Source: Diplocarpon mali
Taxonomy: Eukaryota > Ascomycota > Leotiomycetes > Helotiales > Drepanopezizaceae
Reading direction: 5' to 3'
Assembly (NCBI GenBank): GCA_024741835.1
Contig: JAENRP010000004.1
Coordinates: 81,338 to 145,337, forward strand
DNA: 64,000 nt
The position numbers and the translations under genes were made by a program. Positions 51,669 to 62,245 of this stretch are shown in pieces. A model generated the notes under the pieces. The model was not told the origin of the DNA, ran no database searches, and saw only the letters and a program-made list of their open reading frames with translations. Within the stretch, counting starts at the first letter, position 1. Each line of letters opens with the position of its first letter.

Positions 51669-53438
51669 ATGGCTTGGAAGCCGCTCCGTCTTTCGAAATC
51701 TGCCGGCTTGCATGTGCCAGTCCTGCTCATTTCAACCTCCTTCACGCCGACCTCGTTTACCGTCCACCTGACGGACCTCACGCACTTATGGACCGAAACG
51801 CTTGACCGGTCTGCGATTGTGGCACGCAGCAGAGCGATCGGCACAAGTATCGACCCGAGCGACGGTGACCAGTTGAAGATATTCTTGGAGAAATTAAAGT
51901 TGGCGTTGGCGGGAGGAAAGGGCACGACAGTAGCCTTGACCGTAAATGCTGCCACGGACCGACCCTCCCTGATCCTCGATGTCTCAGTGGAGCTGCCAGG
52001 TGGCCTTGCGCCGTTAGAGTGGCCCGTACGATTCTCAACAGCACAGCAGGCGGTCATGACCGGGAGGTTCACAATGCCGTTGTTACAAACGCACCTCGCA
52101 TGCATGCAGGAGACGGCCGCTTTGACACAGGAGCTCAAAGACAAAGACCACGTCATCTTGAAATTGCTGGATAAGCTGGAAGAGCAGGGTACCGATATGG
52201 GACAGATCTGGCCGCAGGCTGCAGGCAAAGTAGGACGAAAGGTTGACCGGAAGAAGGCAGAGGAGAAAGTGAAGGGCGTGGCCCCGTTCGATTGGGAATC
52301 ATGGCGGGGGGCGCTTTGTCGCAAGCCAATTCAGGATCCGAGGCGATTGATAGGCGAGATATTTTCGAAGCAAACGGATGCTATCGCCGCTGGGACTGCC
52401 TCGGAAGGAGAGGAAGAGGAAGATTGGTGGCAAAGCATCAAAGGAATCACTGTCGACCTGCACTCAGGCAAGATATCAACCAACGGGTCAAAAGCCATAA
52501 CCAACCAGTTAACTTCTCAAACCAAAACATCTCTTAAAGTAGCCGAATTTCAGGACGATACAGATGATGCATTCCAAGTCCAGTGCACACCCCCCACTGC
52601 ATCACCAACCAAGTCCAAATTTACAACCTTCAAACTCAGCCCCACCTCAGGCGGAATAGACAATGACCTGACAGAGTCCGACTCCGACTCTAACGCCCCG
52701 TTCCTGTCCAAGATCCCCGACTCTTTCCCCAGGTCACCACTACCTCAATCTCCTAAATCCACGAAACCGAAAGGTAAGCTTGGTGCCATCAGCAGCAAGA
52801 AGCACACGCTTTCCCTATCCTCGACGAACAATGAAATCGAGAGTACCACCGACGAATCACGCACGCCCACCCCTCCGAGCAAGAAACCAAAGACCGCTGT
52901 CTCTTGCTCTCCACCCCCTACTTCAACTATCCCGCACCGCCCCCAGAAGCGCCCCCTCGGCAAAATAGGAGGCAAAAGAGTCGCCCATCCCCCTCCTTCA
53001 GAACAAAAACCGGAGGCTGAGCAGTCTGCTCCGGATTCCGATTCCGATTCCCCAGGTACTCTCTTCCTGTCCCCTTCCACTGTCAAACCAATTCCTGCCC
53101 CAAAGCCCATACCCAAAAGAAAATTAGGCACCATAGGCGGCAAGAAGAGAGCCGGAGCCGCGTCTTCAATTGCAGAGCTATCTCCGTCTCCCCCTGAACC
53201 AGGACCTAGCATCGCAGCCCCCAAGCGTAGGAAAGGTGCTATTGGCGGGCACATGAATGAAGTCGAGAGGCAAGAAGAGAGAGGCAGGGCTAGTGAGCGG
53301 CCCGCCGAGAAGGAGAGAATCAAGACACCCGAGATGCGGGAGACGAGTCTTGAGAGAGCAGATCGGAAGAGAGAGGCGCTCAAAAGGGAGCTGGAGGCGA
53401 AGGCCAGGGCGCCGGTCAGGAAGAGGAGGAAGTTTTGA
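51669..53438 (+). CDS. NEJ1: XLF/Nej1-like non-homologous end-joining factor
   Basis: XLF acts with DNA ligase IV and XRCC4/Lif1 in non-homologous end joining. A single exon gives 589 aa from ATG 51669, chosen because MAWKPLRL matches the usual XLF N-terminus; the frame is open 29 codons upstream. The head domain (about 1-130) includes LHVPVLLISTSFTPTSFTVHLTDLTHLWTE-like sequence and PLEWPVRFSTA. A helical stalk follows (HLACMQETAALTQELKDKDHVILKLLDKLEEQG, about 140-180), and then DWESWRGALCRKPIQDPRRL. The tail from about 290 is disordered, Ser/Pro/Lys-rich and carries four repeats: KGKLGAISSKK (368-378), KRPLGKIGGKR (427-437), KRKLGTIGGKKR (483-494) and KRRKGAIGGH (519-528). It ends with KRRKF. 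The gene is convergent with RTC1, 296 bp away. Fold assignment rests on the head and stalk pattern. Confidence 0.85.
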   Translation: MAWKPLRLSKSAGLHVPVLLISTSFTPTSFTVHLTDLTHLWTETLDRSAIVARSRAIGTSIDPSDGDQLKIFLEKLKLALAGGKGTTVALTVNAATDRPSLILDVSVELPGGLAPLEWPVRFSTAQQAVMTGRFTMPLLQTHLACMQETAALTQELKDKDHVILKLLDKLEEQGTDMGQIWPQAAGKVGRKVDRKKAEEKVKGVAPFDWESWRGALCRKPIQDPRRLIGEIFSKQTDAIAAGTASEGEEEEDWWQSIKGITVDLHSGKISTNGSKAITNQLTSQTKTSLKVAEFQDDTDDAFQVQCTPPTASPTKSKFTTFKLSPTSGGIDNDLTESDSDSNAPFLSKIPDSFPRSPLPQSPKSTKPKGKLGAISSKKHTLSLSSTNNEIESTTDESRTPTPPSKKPKTAVSCSPPPTSTIPHRPQKRPLGKIGGKRVAHPPPSEQKPEAEQSAPDSDSDSPGTLFLSPSTVKPIPAPKPIPKRKLGTIGGKKRAGAASSIAELSPSPPEPGPSIAAPKRRKGAIGGHMNEVERQEERGRASERPAEKERIKTPEMRETSLERADRKREALKRELEAKARAPVRKRRKF

Positions 53439-53734
53439 GTAGTTTCATTGTAAATGATTGACGATGTTGGTTCCGTAGTACATACCCGGTTGGAAAGCTT
53501 CTTCAGCAGAAATCACAACTTATTCCGATGTTTGCTTGGCCAGCTCACTGCTTTTGGAGATTGTATTTTTGACATATTCTTACAACACTCTCACCCAAGT
53601 GAAATCATATCTGGACGCCACTGCTATGCATCAGTATCCACCTTGGGTATCATCGTCTCCCCAACGCCGAAGCAAAGCAAGCAAAACTTCCATCGCCATA
53701 CCCACGCGTACTTCCCAATCCCACCCAGATCACC

Positions 53735-56700
53735 CTATCTATCCCACCCAATACCCTCATCGCCAGGGGCAACTAATTTAACACTCTTCTTCCTCTCCAG
53801 CCCACTAACCCCCAGGGCGACCCTAACGCCTTCGACAGCCTGTGACTGCACAACCTCTCTCGCATCTCTTCTGATCGTCGTCGCTGTGACAGGACCTCTA
53901 CTGCCCGACCTCGTGTTCTCCTTGATAGCCAAGTCCATCTCCCTCGCCTTCGCAGCCTTCTTCTCCTCAGCCCGCTCCTCTCGCCATTTACCTGGCAGGC
54001 AAGGATGCAGACACCCCTCAAGCGGGCAGCATCCACCTGAATTGATTGTTCCTTCGTCCGCGTGCCAGGCTTGCAAACAAATGGAATGCCCACCGTGACC
54101 ACAGCCAGGACAGTACCACCACGTTCCAACATCCTCAATGAGTTCACCTTCTCTGTACTCGATGTTCTCTGGGATCTCGCGCGACAGGCAGACGGGGCAC
54201 GGGTCCATGTATTTCATACAGCGAGGACAGCGCCATACCGAGCCGGGTATTAGAGGATCGTTCTCGAGCGGCTTGTTGCAATCTGTGCAGAAGAAACCGA
54301 TCGTGACGTTCTGTTGCGCGGGGGCAAAGACCGAGGGGTACATTGGGACGCAAAGGTTGCGCAGGAGAGCGGCTTCGGTAAAGAGTTTCATGCCCATGAG
54401 ACGGTGGTGGTATTGGCGCATGATCGCCTCGGCTTGAAAGCTGTCTATGGCTTCAGCAGGAAGTAAAGGACGGAAGACGAGGACCATGATGGCTGCAGTC
54501 AAGCAACCTCCAAGGCATTGGTAGTCAATTTGTTGTGGGATTATGATGCTAGGATCCAAGGGTGGTATAATAAATCCCGGATCTTGAGGCCATGGGAAGA
54601 AATCGCTTTCGATAATGTTGGGATCTTCGGATTTTCGCTCAGAGGCGGCTGGCTCGGGTGTCGTGGGACTGATTGGTTCCTCTTCAGCAGGAACACGGTT
54701 CTTGACGGGTGTAGCGTAATCAACTGTTGGTGCAGAAGCTTCTTGTAGTCTGAAGACAGGTGGCTCGGCTGGGTTGTGCTGTGCTCCACTCCTGGTTCCC
54801 CGGGCAAAGTTCTGCGAATCGGGAATCAGGTGGTCAGAAGAGCTCTCGTCTGTTGGAGCTTCCGAGTCGATGCTTGGACGATATCTTAGATTATCGCGAT
54901 GAGGACCAGTTTCCCAGCTCAATACCCGGTCCCGCAAGGCCCGACTATCTTCTTGCTTCGGGCTATGATCGCTGTCCGACGAGCCCATGAATTTACTCCC
55001 GCGGGACTCACCAGAGGTAGAGAACATTTGGAAGCTTTCCGCCGAATCATGACGCTGTGGTTGGATTCTGGGAGCATTCGGCGATGGTTCCGGATAGTCC
55101 AGACGGAGAGGGACCTTTCTGGCAGGAGCAACATAGTCAGTTGCAGGAGTGAACGGCTCCATCCCGTAGAAGTCGTAACCCTCGACACTGGAAGACCCAT
55201 GATCGGGCGATTGTCTAGCGCCAGGCACAGGAATCGGAGTTGGTGTTTTTGGATGAGTAGCGTCAGGCAGCTGCAGTCCGTCGTCCTCGAGGGCTATTGG
55301 AGTTTGTATGGACTCTCTAGTCTCACTGATCAACAGATCGCGGATGGGGCGGACCAGAGGAGTGGCAACATTCGAAGTACTTTCCGGGTCTTCATTTAAC
55401 ATGGAGATCCCTTGCTTATGCAGCGGACTGTCAGGAGTTCCTGGAGGTCGAGGAAATCTTCGGGGCGTCTCGTCTCCTTGATCTGTCTGAGCTCTCGAGT
55501 TGAATACTGATTGCTTGGATTGCTCGTCATGAGAGTGTGGAAATTTTGCCGTGAGCCTTGATTGGCGATGATATTCTGCTCGTCTTGTGAGAACGGCATT
55601 CATGGAGAAGGCAAGTATCTTCCAAGTCTGAGCCAAACGAAAAAACCCAACATTTTCTGCAGTCCGAGAAAATGATTGCAGAATGGTGTCTATGCGGACA
55701 TCCACTGGCTCAGCATGTAGTTCAGGGAAAGACGATTTGTTCAGTCGAAGCAAGTAGCGGTTGGTCAGGTACTTAAACATCTCGACATTAGTTGCCGTGG
55801 GGGCATGACCCATCATCATAACTTGCTGTAACCTGTAAGCTCCGGTCACCTCCACAGCATGGTCCAGAGACATGACTTTACTGTCCGCTAGTCCAATATT
55901 GGTCGGTGGAGTTGTGCTCAGCGATTGGCCTCGTCCGCTACTTCTTCTCCTAAGGCCTTTCTTCACTCTAGGACCCAAGAAACTGCCCACAACATCTTCC
56001 TCGGAGTCGCTGCGACTGACGCTAAGAATAGTTCCACTACCGTGCTGGACACTGGTGCCTGAGCCTGGCGATGTAATAGAGGGTCGAGATCGCCGTGGAG
56101 AAGGTCGTTTCTCAAGAAACCCGAGCAAGTCCCCCGAAGGTGAGAATGCCAAGGCCGAAAGACTCCGTCGTTCGATGAGTTGCGGCACAAATGCAACATC
56201 GGTCTGTGTGAAATGACCTTCTCTGTCGACACTCCAAAGCAGATCCCTAGTATTCCAGATGATTCCCGTTGGAGCACTGTCCCAATGCTCGATCTCCTTA
56301 AATGGCATCGATATTCTTGCCAGGTCCCAAATGTGTACATTCGCCGTCTGAAAGCGACCAGCATTTGAATCATCGTACGCAACTGTGACTTGAGCTGCCC
56401 GCTTACCCTGAGCCGTAGCAGACCAGCATGCTGGACGCCATGCGACTCTTGAAATCGGCGCAGGTGTGGAGAACGTATATTGCGGCTTCTGGTTGCGGTC
56501 TCCCTTTGACAAGTCCCATACGTGACAGTGCTGGTCAATGCCACCGCTGACTAAATGCTGCCCATCCGGATGCCATGAGATTGAAAAACAAGCACTGGTG
56601 TGAGCCGTCAGTTTCAGTACCGGTGCCGTGGGGTTCTTAATATCCCATTTCTGAACAACACCGGCGTCTGTGCAGCATGCGAACTCCATTCCATCCGTCG

Positions 56701-57457
56701 GCGACCACTTGATATCTCGTACTGCATCCGCATTACACTTGAAAAGCTTCCACTGCTTGAAATTTACACCGTTGCGACCTTTGTACGGCAGCTTTAGGTC
56801 AAAGATCCGAACAGTCCCATCTTGACTGGCAGAAAGAACCCAGTTGTTCCTGAACGGGCTGATTTCCAATCTATGGACCTGCCGAGCATGTTCTTGTATA
56901 CGCCCAACTTCGAGACCTTCATTGACCCGCTTCAGGTCATATACCGTAATCCTCCCATTGCCACACGCCGTGATTATGTATGAATCGAGATCGCCATAAG
57001 ACCATGTGACGTCTCTGATATTAAGCTGCTCTGGCGTCGCAGCAGACGGATCGTGGCTTGCCGCATAGGAGGTGATGACGGCGCGGAGATCGAGTTCCTC
57101 GGTGATTGTTGGTCCCTCTATCTTCAGCAATTTGAAGATTTTGGCACCCGCAATCGCAATTCTCGATCCGTCTGGAGATCGGGCGAGGCAGGCAATGGGT
57201 GAGCCTGCGGAGAAGACCGTATGTTGCGACGCGCTCGGCCGGAGCTGCGACTCGATCGTGGTCGACTCGAGGTTCTCGGGGTTTGACGCCGCGGCGGGCT
57301 GCCGGAGCAGCCTTCTGACGATGTTCGTCTTCGAGCTCATACTTGAATCGGAGTTCTCATCGTTCGAGCCATGCTCTTCTTGTTCTGGTGTCTCTAAAGG
57401 TTGAAGCTCTGGTTGTTCTGCCGGAGCGCTCGGACCTTCACCATCCATGACGCTCAT
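53735..57457 (-). CDS. RTC1: Rtc1/Sea2 (WDR24-like) SEA/GATOR2 complex subunit
   Basis: WD40 and RING-like protein of the vacuolar SEA complex (GATOR2 in animals), which regulates TORC1 in response to amino acids. In yeast it is named for an effect on telomere capping. A single exon gives 1,240 aa. WD40 repeats fill about 80-430, for example GNGRITVYDL, SQDGTVRIFDLKL, TDAGVVQKWDIKNP and GGIDQHCHVWDL. A long Ser/Pro-rich linker contains helical parts, including ARQVMMMGHAPTATN-like sequence. The C-terminus (about 1055-1160) holds paired zinc ligands: GFFCTDCNKPL, WRCPRCMKYMDPCPVC and WWYCPGCGHGGHSICLQAWH, typical of WDR24/Sea2. ATG 57457 opens the frame (MSVMDGEGPSAP) and no intron is needed. 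The family is known as vacuole-associated; location here is inferred. Confidence 0.95.
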   Translation of the reverse strand: MSVMDGEGPSAPAEQPELQPLETPEQEEHGSNDENSDSSMSSKTNIVRRLLRQPAAASNPENLESTTIESQLRPSASQHTVFSAGSPIACLARSPDGSRIAIAGAKIFKLLKIEGPTITEELDLRAVITSYAASHDPSAATPEQLNIRDVTWSYGDLDSYIITACGNGRITVYDLKRVNEGLEVGRIQEHARQVHRLEISPFRNNWVLSASQDGTVRIFDLKLPYKGRNGVNFKQWKLFKCNADAVRDIKWSPTDGMEFACCTDAGVVQKWDIKNPTAPVLKLTAHTSACFSISWHPDGQHLVSGGIDQHCHVWDLSKGDRNQKPQYTFSTPAPISRVAWRPACWSATAQGKRAAQVTVAYDDSNAGRFQTANVHIWDLARISMPFKEIEHWDSAPTGIIWNTRDLLWSVDREGHFTQTDVAFVPQLIERRSLSALAFSPSGDLLGFLEKRPSPRRSRPSITSPGSGTSVQHGSGTILSVSRSDSEEDVVGSFLGPRVKKGLRRRSSGRGQSLSTTPPTNIGLADSKVMSLDHAVEVTGAYRLQQVMMMGHAPTATNVEMFKYLTNRYLLRLNKSSFPELHAEPVDVRIDTILQSFSRTAENVGFFRLAQTWKILAFSMNAVLTRRAEYHRQSRLTAKFPHSHDEQSKQSVFNSRAQTDQGDETPRRFPRPPGTPDSPLHKQGISMLNEDPESTSNVATPLVRPIRDLLISETRESIQTPIALEDDGLQLPDATHPKTPTPIPVPGARQSPDHGSSSVEGYDFYGMEPFTPATDYVAPARKVPLRLDYPEPSPNAPRIQPQRHDSAESFQMFSTSGESRGSKFMGSSDSDHSPKQEDSRALRDRVLSWETGPHRDNLRYRPSIDSEAPTDESSSDHLIPDSQNFARGTRSGAQHNPAEPPVFRLQEASAPTVDYATPVKNRVPAEEEPISPTTPEPAASERKSEDPNIIESDFFPWPQDPGFIIPPLDPSIIIPQQIDYQCLGGCLTAAIMVLVFRPLLPAEAIDSFQAEAIMRQYHHRLMGMKLFTEAALLRNLCVPMYPSVFAPAQQNVTIGFFCTDCNKPLENDPLIPGSVWRCPRCMKYMDPCPVCLSREIPENIEYREGELIEDVGTWWYCPGCGHGGHSICLQAWHADEGTINSGGCCPLEGCLHPCLPGKWREERAEEKKAAKAREMDLAIKENTRSGSRGPVTATTIRRDAREVVQSQAVEGVRVALGVSGLERKKSVKLVAPGDEGIGWDR

Positions 57458-60400
57458 AGCGGTGAGATTAGCGCTTCGGATACAGAGCCAATGGCTGGTC
57501 CGTTTAGCTGATGCGAAGAAAACAAAACAGTGCAGCCTCTGTTGCTCCTGTTTGCTCCTAGTATTTCAAGTTCCAGTGCATGAAGCTTTGTGACGATTTG
57601 GATAGGTTGTTTTGAAGTGGCTGAGGCTCAGACCAATGTGGAAGCTAGCTAGCTAGCTTATCTACACGTGATTGACTCACCTTCAATTCTTTCTCTTTAT
57701 GTATTTATTCACTCTACCTGGTCAAACAAAGGGCTTGAGGTAAGCGCCAGATTAGAAGAATACATAAGATTATCTATAAGATCAGTTATAAAATAAAATA
57801 TATCTTTAGTTGATTACTATTGTTTGACCAATATAATACTGACAGGTATAGACTTCAAGAGCAGCGTATAAGCAGCTACTGCTGCTTCTTTTTAACTCTA
57901 TAGCCTATATGCTCCTCGAAGTAATCCTATAAAGGCAATTAAAGTATTATATGATGCCGTATCTCTTCTATATCTCAATTGTATTTATTTAAAAATATCT
58001 CTAAGCTGATTACTTGAAGCAGGCCTAGATTTGAATTGAATACTTATATTGAAAACAGCCACTTTCATATGATAGAGAAGCGAAGCTCTCTCATCATATT
58101 TCTTTCCATCTCTAATTGTTTCTATAGTACTTTATACTTGACTCCACTAGCTAAAGTGCTCCTGTTGGCGTAAGCTGATTTTAGACCCTTCTTAGTAAAG
58201 AAATTATTTTCTTTTGTCCGATTAAAAGAATCTTAGGAACTCTGTAAGAGAATATCCATGACCTACGTTTTACAATCTATTTTACATAAGTTTGTTTAAT
58301 ATCTTTAAATGTACTTTTTAATGTTTCAAATAATTTAACTAAATCATAGGATAAATCAGCTCGCTCTTGGCACTAGTATCTATCGAACTCCTAGTGATAG
58401 ATATCATTATTCTTTATGATATCCATCTATTTTATTTTATAACAGAATAGTACTTAGTTATTCTCAAGTCTATAAGTGATTATTACCCACTGTTATTGTC
58501 ATTAATAATAACTATTAGGATATTTTGTCTTACATGGTTCTTAGATTCAGTCATTCTATTATCATTTAAGCTTTAGTTTCAGTATACCAAGGCATTTAAA
58601 TGACTTTAATACTGAAAAATCTCTTAAGAAATAGCTAGATTCTATAGAAATTTTATCTTCTGATCACCATATAAGTAGTTTTCCATCTTTATAAGTTTAT
58701 AAACGCATCCTTCATCAACTGCCATCAAGCCCTTCTCCCCTTTGAAGTAATAGCAATAATGTATACAATAGCTCTAGCCGAAGCCTAGTTATATTCACGT
58801 TCCGCCTGGGATTGAGTGTCTTCTTATATATAACACGTATGAACAAAAACGATACAACATTTAAGCCCTAGGGTTAGATTGATATCTAGTAAGTTCTTGT
58901 TAATTTCTAAATAGCATATATACAAAATATCACAATCTTCACTTGTCCTATAGAAAGTGTCTATTTGCTTGCACCTCTCGACTTTAACACATTAGTTGCA
59001 TCATATTCTAGGAATCAGACTTTACTAGCTTTTATGCAATATCCAGCCAAGCGATAGATAGTTTCATCTACTAGACGAGCGGTAGATATAAGCACCTGCA
59101 GAAATCCCTTAAAATTTCCGCATATCGGGCTAGAGAAGTGTTTATACGTTACCATCTCATCGCATCCGCCCTGTTGCGCTTCTGGATATACCACGACGAT
59201 GACATAGACACCAGACAGCGATCCCAAAGCCTTATTCCCGAGCTAAAAGAAAATATCATCTCAACAGACTCCTAGCTGCTTCATACTTAGTGAGCGGCGA
59301 AGGATACAAGTCCTTTGCTTACCAGCCCGCCTAAGCTTCCCCGACATCAAAAAAAGAAGAGGCGCTGCTTAGGCACTGCCAAGAGCGCCAGAAAATACAC
59401 CCAAATATCTATGGTTATGTACGCAACGCGTGATTGACACACCGAATCTCGTGTGCTCTGTCCGCTACAAACAAGTCAGGTATGCGAACCCCTTGGCTCG
59501 TAGTCGAGGTGAGCCAGATACCCACACGGCTTCATTCTGCGCGGGATACCCTCCGCCAGGAACATGGTCCATAATGGCTGTATTAAGGCTGCACGTTGCC
59601 GTGCATGTAGATGCTCGGACGTCCGAGACAATCGTACTATCATACAGGAAACCAAAAGATACCAAGGATTTTTTCGATAATTGATTCGCCTCATCTATGT
59701 CTACTTTCCACATGGGGAGCAGAATTGGATGCCGATGACTCAAAGGGTCTTATAGAGTACATACTTATATATCTATACATAGCTCGCGAGTGAATGATGA
59801 AGAACACTAGGATAGCAGATACTTAAAGCTTACCTGCCTACCTGTATATCTCCCTCTCTACTCTCCTGTCCTCTCTATCGATACTTTTTCTCTGGGTTCG
59901 CATTTACGTGCCATTTCGTTTCATTTCTGCTCGTTCCAGCTCAGCTCGCTAGGCCGGAACACTTATGCATTTCTCTATTCAGAACGCTACACGCGATTCT
60001 ATACCGTCGACGAGGATCCACAACCGATCTCCGAGTAATCTCACATATCTGCGTCGCTTCTCCCACGAAATCATCCTCGCGGGCTATGGGACAAACCCTG
60101 ACCCTTCGACGTCATCCCTTGAAAAGGTGTTGAGTCATCGCGCAGATGTATCCAGTTTTTGCTTGTCATATTGGGATGTCACTAGATTATAGGTGGCTAA
60201 CGTTACAAACAACTTAGTCCCTTGGAAAGTGGCGGAACCCGTGGCAGCGCAATCACCAGGTGTGGCGCTGATTGGGTTCGTGGATAAGAGATCTGAGAGA
60301 GATGTATATATTTCCCATTCATTTGCCCAGTATCGCTTCACTTTATACTACAGACGAACAAGATGCAAGGGAATATCAATCTTAGATGTCATATGTATAC

Positions 60401-60728
60401 AATTGACGACCAGTTGCTCCTCATCTCTCGTGATCTAAATATAGAAAAATCATACAGATATATGTATAAACTCGAAGCGGTCCCAATGCGGGCCAAAAAA
60501 ATTCTAACCCTTGACCTATACATAGCTGGAAAATTCCCGTGTAGAGTCCACAGTATATTTTATGCAGAAAAATCAGAACGCGGCTACGAAAGTGACGGAA
60601 ATTCCACGTGTGAATGAACCCCTACATATTAAGCACTTGAAGTCATTCTTGATCATATCGATGCTGCTGAAAATGCGGCAAAGCTGTCCACATTGCTGTT
60701 CAGTGAGACTGTCACATGTCACTTGATT
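57458..60728. other. RTC1 promoter and AT-rich island
   Basis: The first 250 bp are the RTC1 upstream region. From about 57.73 to 59.0 kb the sequence is markedly AT-rich and dense in ta, with no frame above 60 codons. It looks like a mutated repeat remnant, but I identify no element. From 59.0 to 60.7 kb composition recovers partly; the short frames at 59430-59743 and 59965-60617 have no recognisable motif. Confidence 0.55.
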
Positions 60729-62245
60729 TCAAAGAGCTTGCTTGTGTTGCTGCTGATTGATTTGCATTGGAATGCTGGCATCGCTGCCAGACCGGCTTCG
60801 CGTATCATCCATCGGTAGCGAGGACATAGCGGAAACCAGTGATTCGACGTCTTCTTTTATGCTGCGGCAAACACTCCCTTCAGCGCTCTTCATCGCACCA
60901 AGATAGCTGATTCTAAGCCATCTTGCTAAAACCCTAGGACGCTGTTCGACCGCACTTATAATGTCTTGCCGGATGCTGCGAAGGTGGCTTCGAGCTCTGC
61001 ATCTCGCTCCACTTCCTCTCCACGGCCTCAAATGACCAGTTATAGGCGCAGCCGTGCACGCGCATACCTCTTGATCTTACGCCAACAATCCAAGTCATGC
61101 TCTTGGTGGTTTCGTGCAAGTGCCCTCTGCGGGATTCATCTCAGCACTCGCCTCGGGCGACCGTGGAAAGAGTAGTAGTGGCCACCTTTTGCACCTTCAA
61201 TTCCGACCATTCGCGGAAACGTTCCACAATCCTCTTTTTCCGCATCTGCAAAGCTGGAACTTGCACGGCCTTCAGTGGGAAGGCTTTGTTGTATTTGATC
61301 GCAATTTCTTTCCATGGTATACGATCACGCATGGAAAGCTGAAGGAGATAACGGTCTTGTTCACTCAACCCGGGGCAAGCCATGAGCTTCTCGTAGTCAA
61401 CTGGCGCCGCCTTTCTCTTACCCTTGGACGAGCAATTTGAAGTCTCTTCACGGCTGAATGTCTCTTGAGGGGTTTCGTAGGATTGGTGGGGCGACCTGTT
61501 GACCTGGAAAGAACATTGAAGCTGTTGTGCACCCTCGAGTTCTGTCGCAGACCTGGAATTTTCCGGGCTAGGTGCAAGCAAGGGAAGAGGGCTAGACGGG
61601 CTTGGGGTGATGGTGATGTGCCCTTGGCTGCCTCTGTTGCTGGAAGTATGCTGACTGAGAGCGGGAGTATGGTCTCCAGAGTCGTAGCTACTATTGCTGA
61701 AGCCTCCAAAGGATTGCATTGATGAAGAAGTCGTGAAGCTTGGCGACAAAAGTGAATTCGTTGTCGATTGCGAGGTTCCTGACGCTCTGTCGTGTCCATA
61801 ATACGGCGATGAACATACAAGAGGAGATCCGGGAGGGAAGAAATTGTCCGCTGTCGAGATCGGAAGAGGTCGCGAGTGGTGTTTGTATTTCATCGGAGTG
61901 TTGGAATTTAACCCGAAATCAACGTCGGAATAATACATCGAATATGTGGGGGAGACATCCGGTTCTTGATTCATTGACACGACAGGCTTTGCAGCCAATG
62001 ATGAGAAGCCATCCATCGACACGGGAGTTAACAAGGAGCTGTCGTAATGGATGGGAAGGTTGAACAAAGGCTCCTAACCAGGTGAGTTAGATGTATGCAC
62101 CGACGTTGACACGGTGCCGGTGGTGTCGTACAGTAATCCGAGTACTTACAGGAATGTAAGGAGTGAATTCCGGCGCTTCTTTTTGCCCTAAATTGATCAG
62201 GTAGAAATTCTCCTCTACACCGGATGCCTGACTAGCTCTTGTCAT
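60729..62245 (-). CDS. Myb/SANT-like fungal protein, 3' part uncertain or frameshifted
   Basis: Probable nuclear protein of a fungal family with a helix-turn-helix module. Exon 1 (62245-62150, MTRASQASGVEEN...) and exon 2 (from 62073) are joined by a 76-bp intron (gtaagt...ggttag). A Ser-rich N-terminus is followed by EQDRYLLQLSMRDRIPWKEI and VQVPALQMRKKRIVERFREW. An intron at 61185-61127 probably removes an in-frame stop and leads to RALARNHQEHDLDCWRKIKR (61126-61067). The rest of the domain, MRVHGCAYNWSFEAVERKWS, continues at once but in another frame, so a 1- or 2-base indel or sequencing error is likely. A 43-bp intron (60955-60913) would then reach the tail ISYLGAMKSAEG...HKQAL with stop at 60729. 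Another reading keeps one frame to the same stop but loses the ERKW motif. I do not know its function. Confidence 0.65.
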
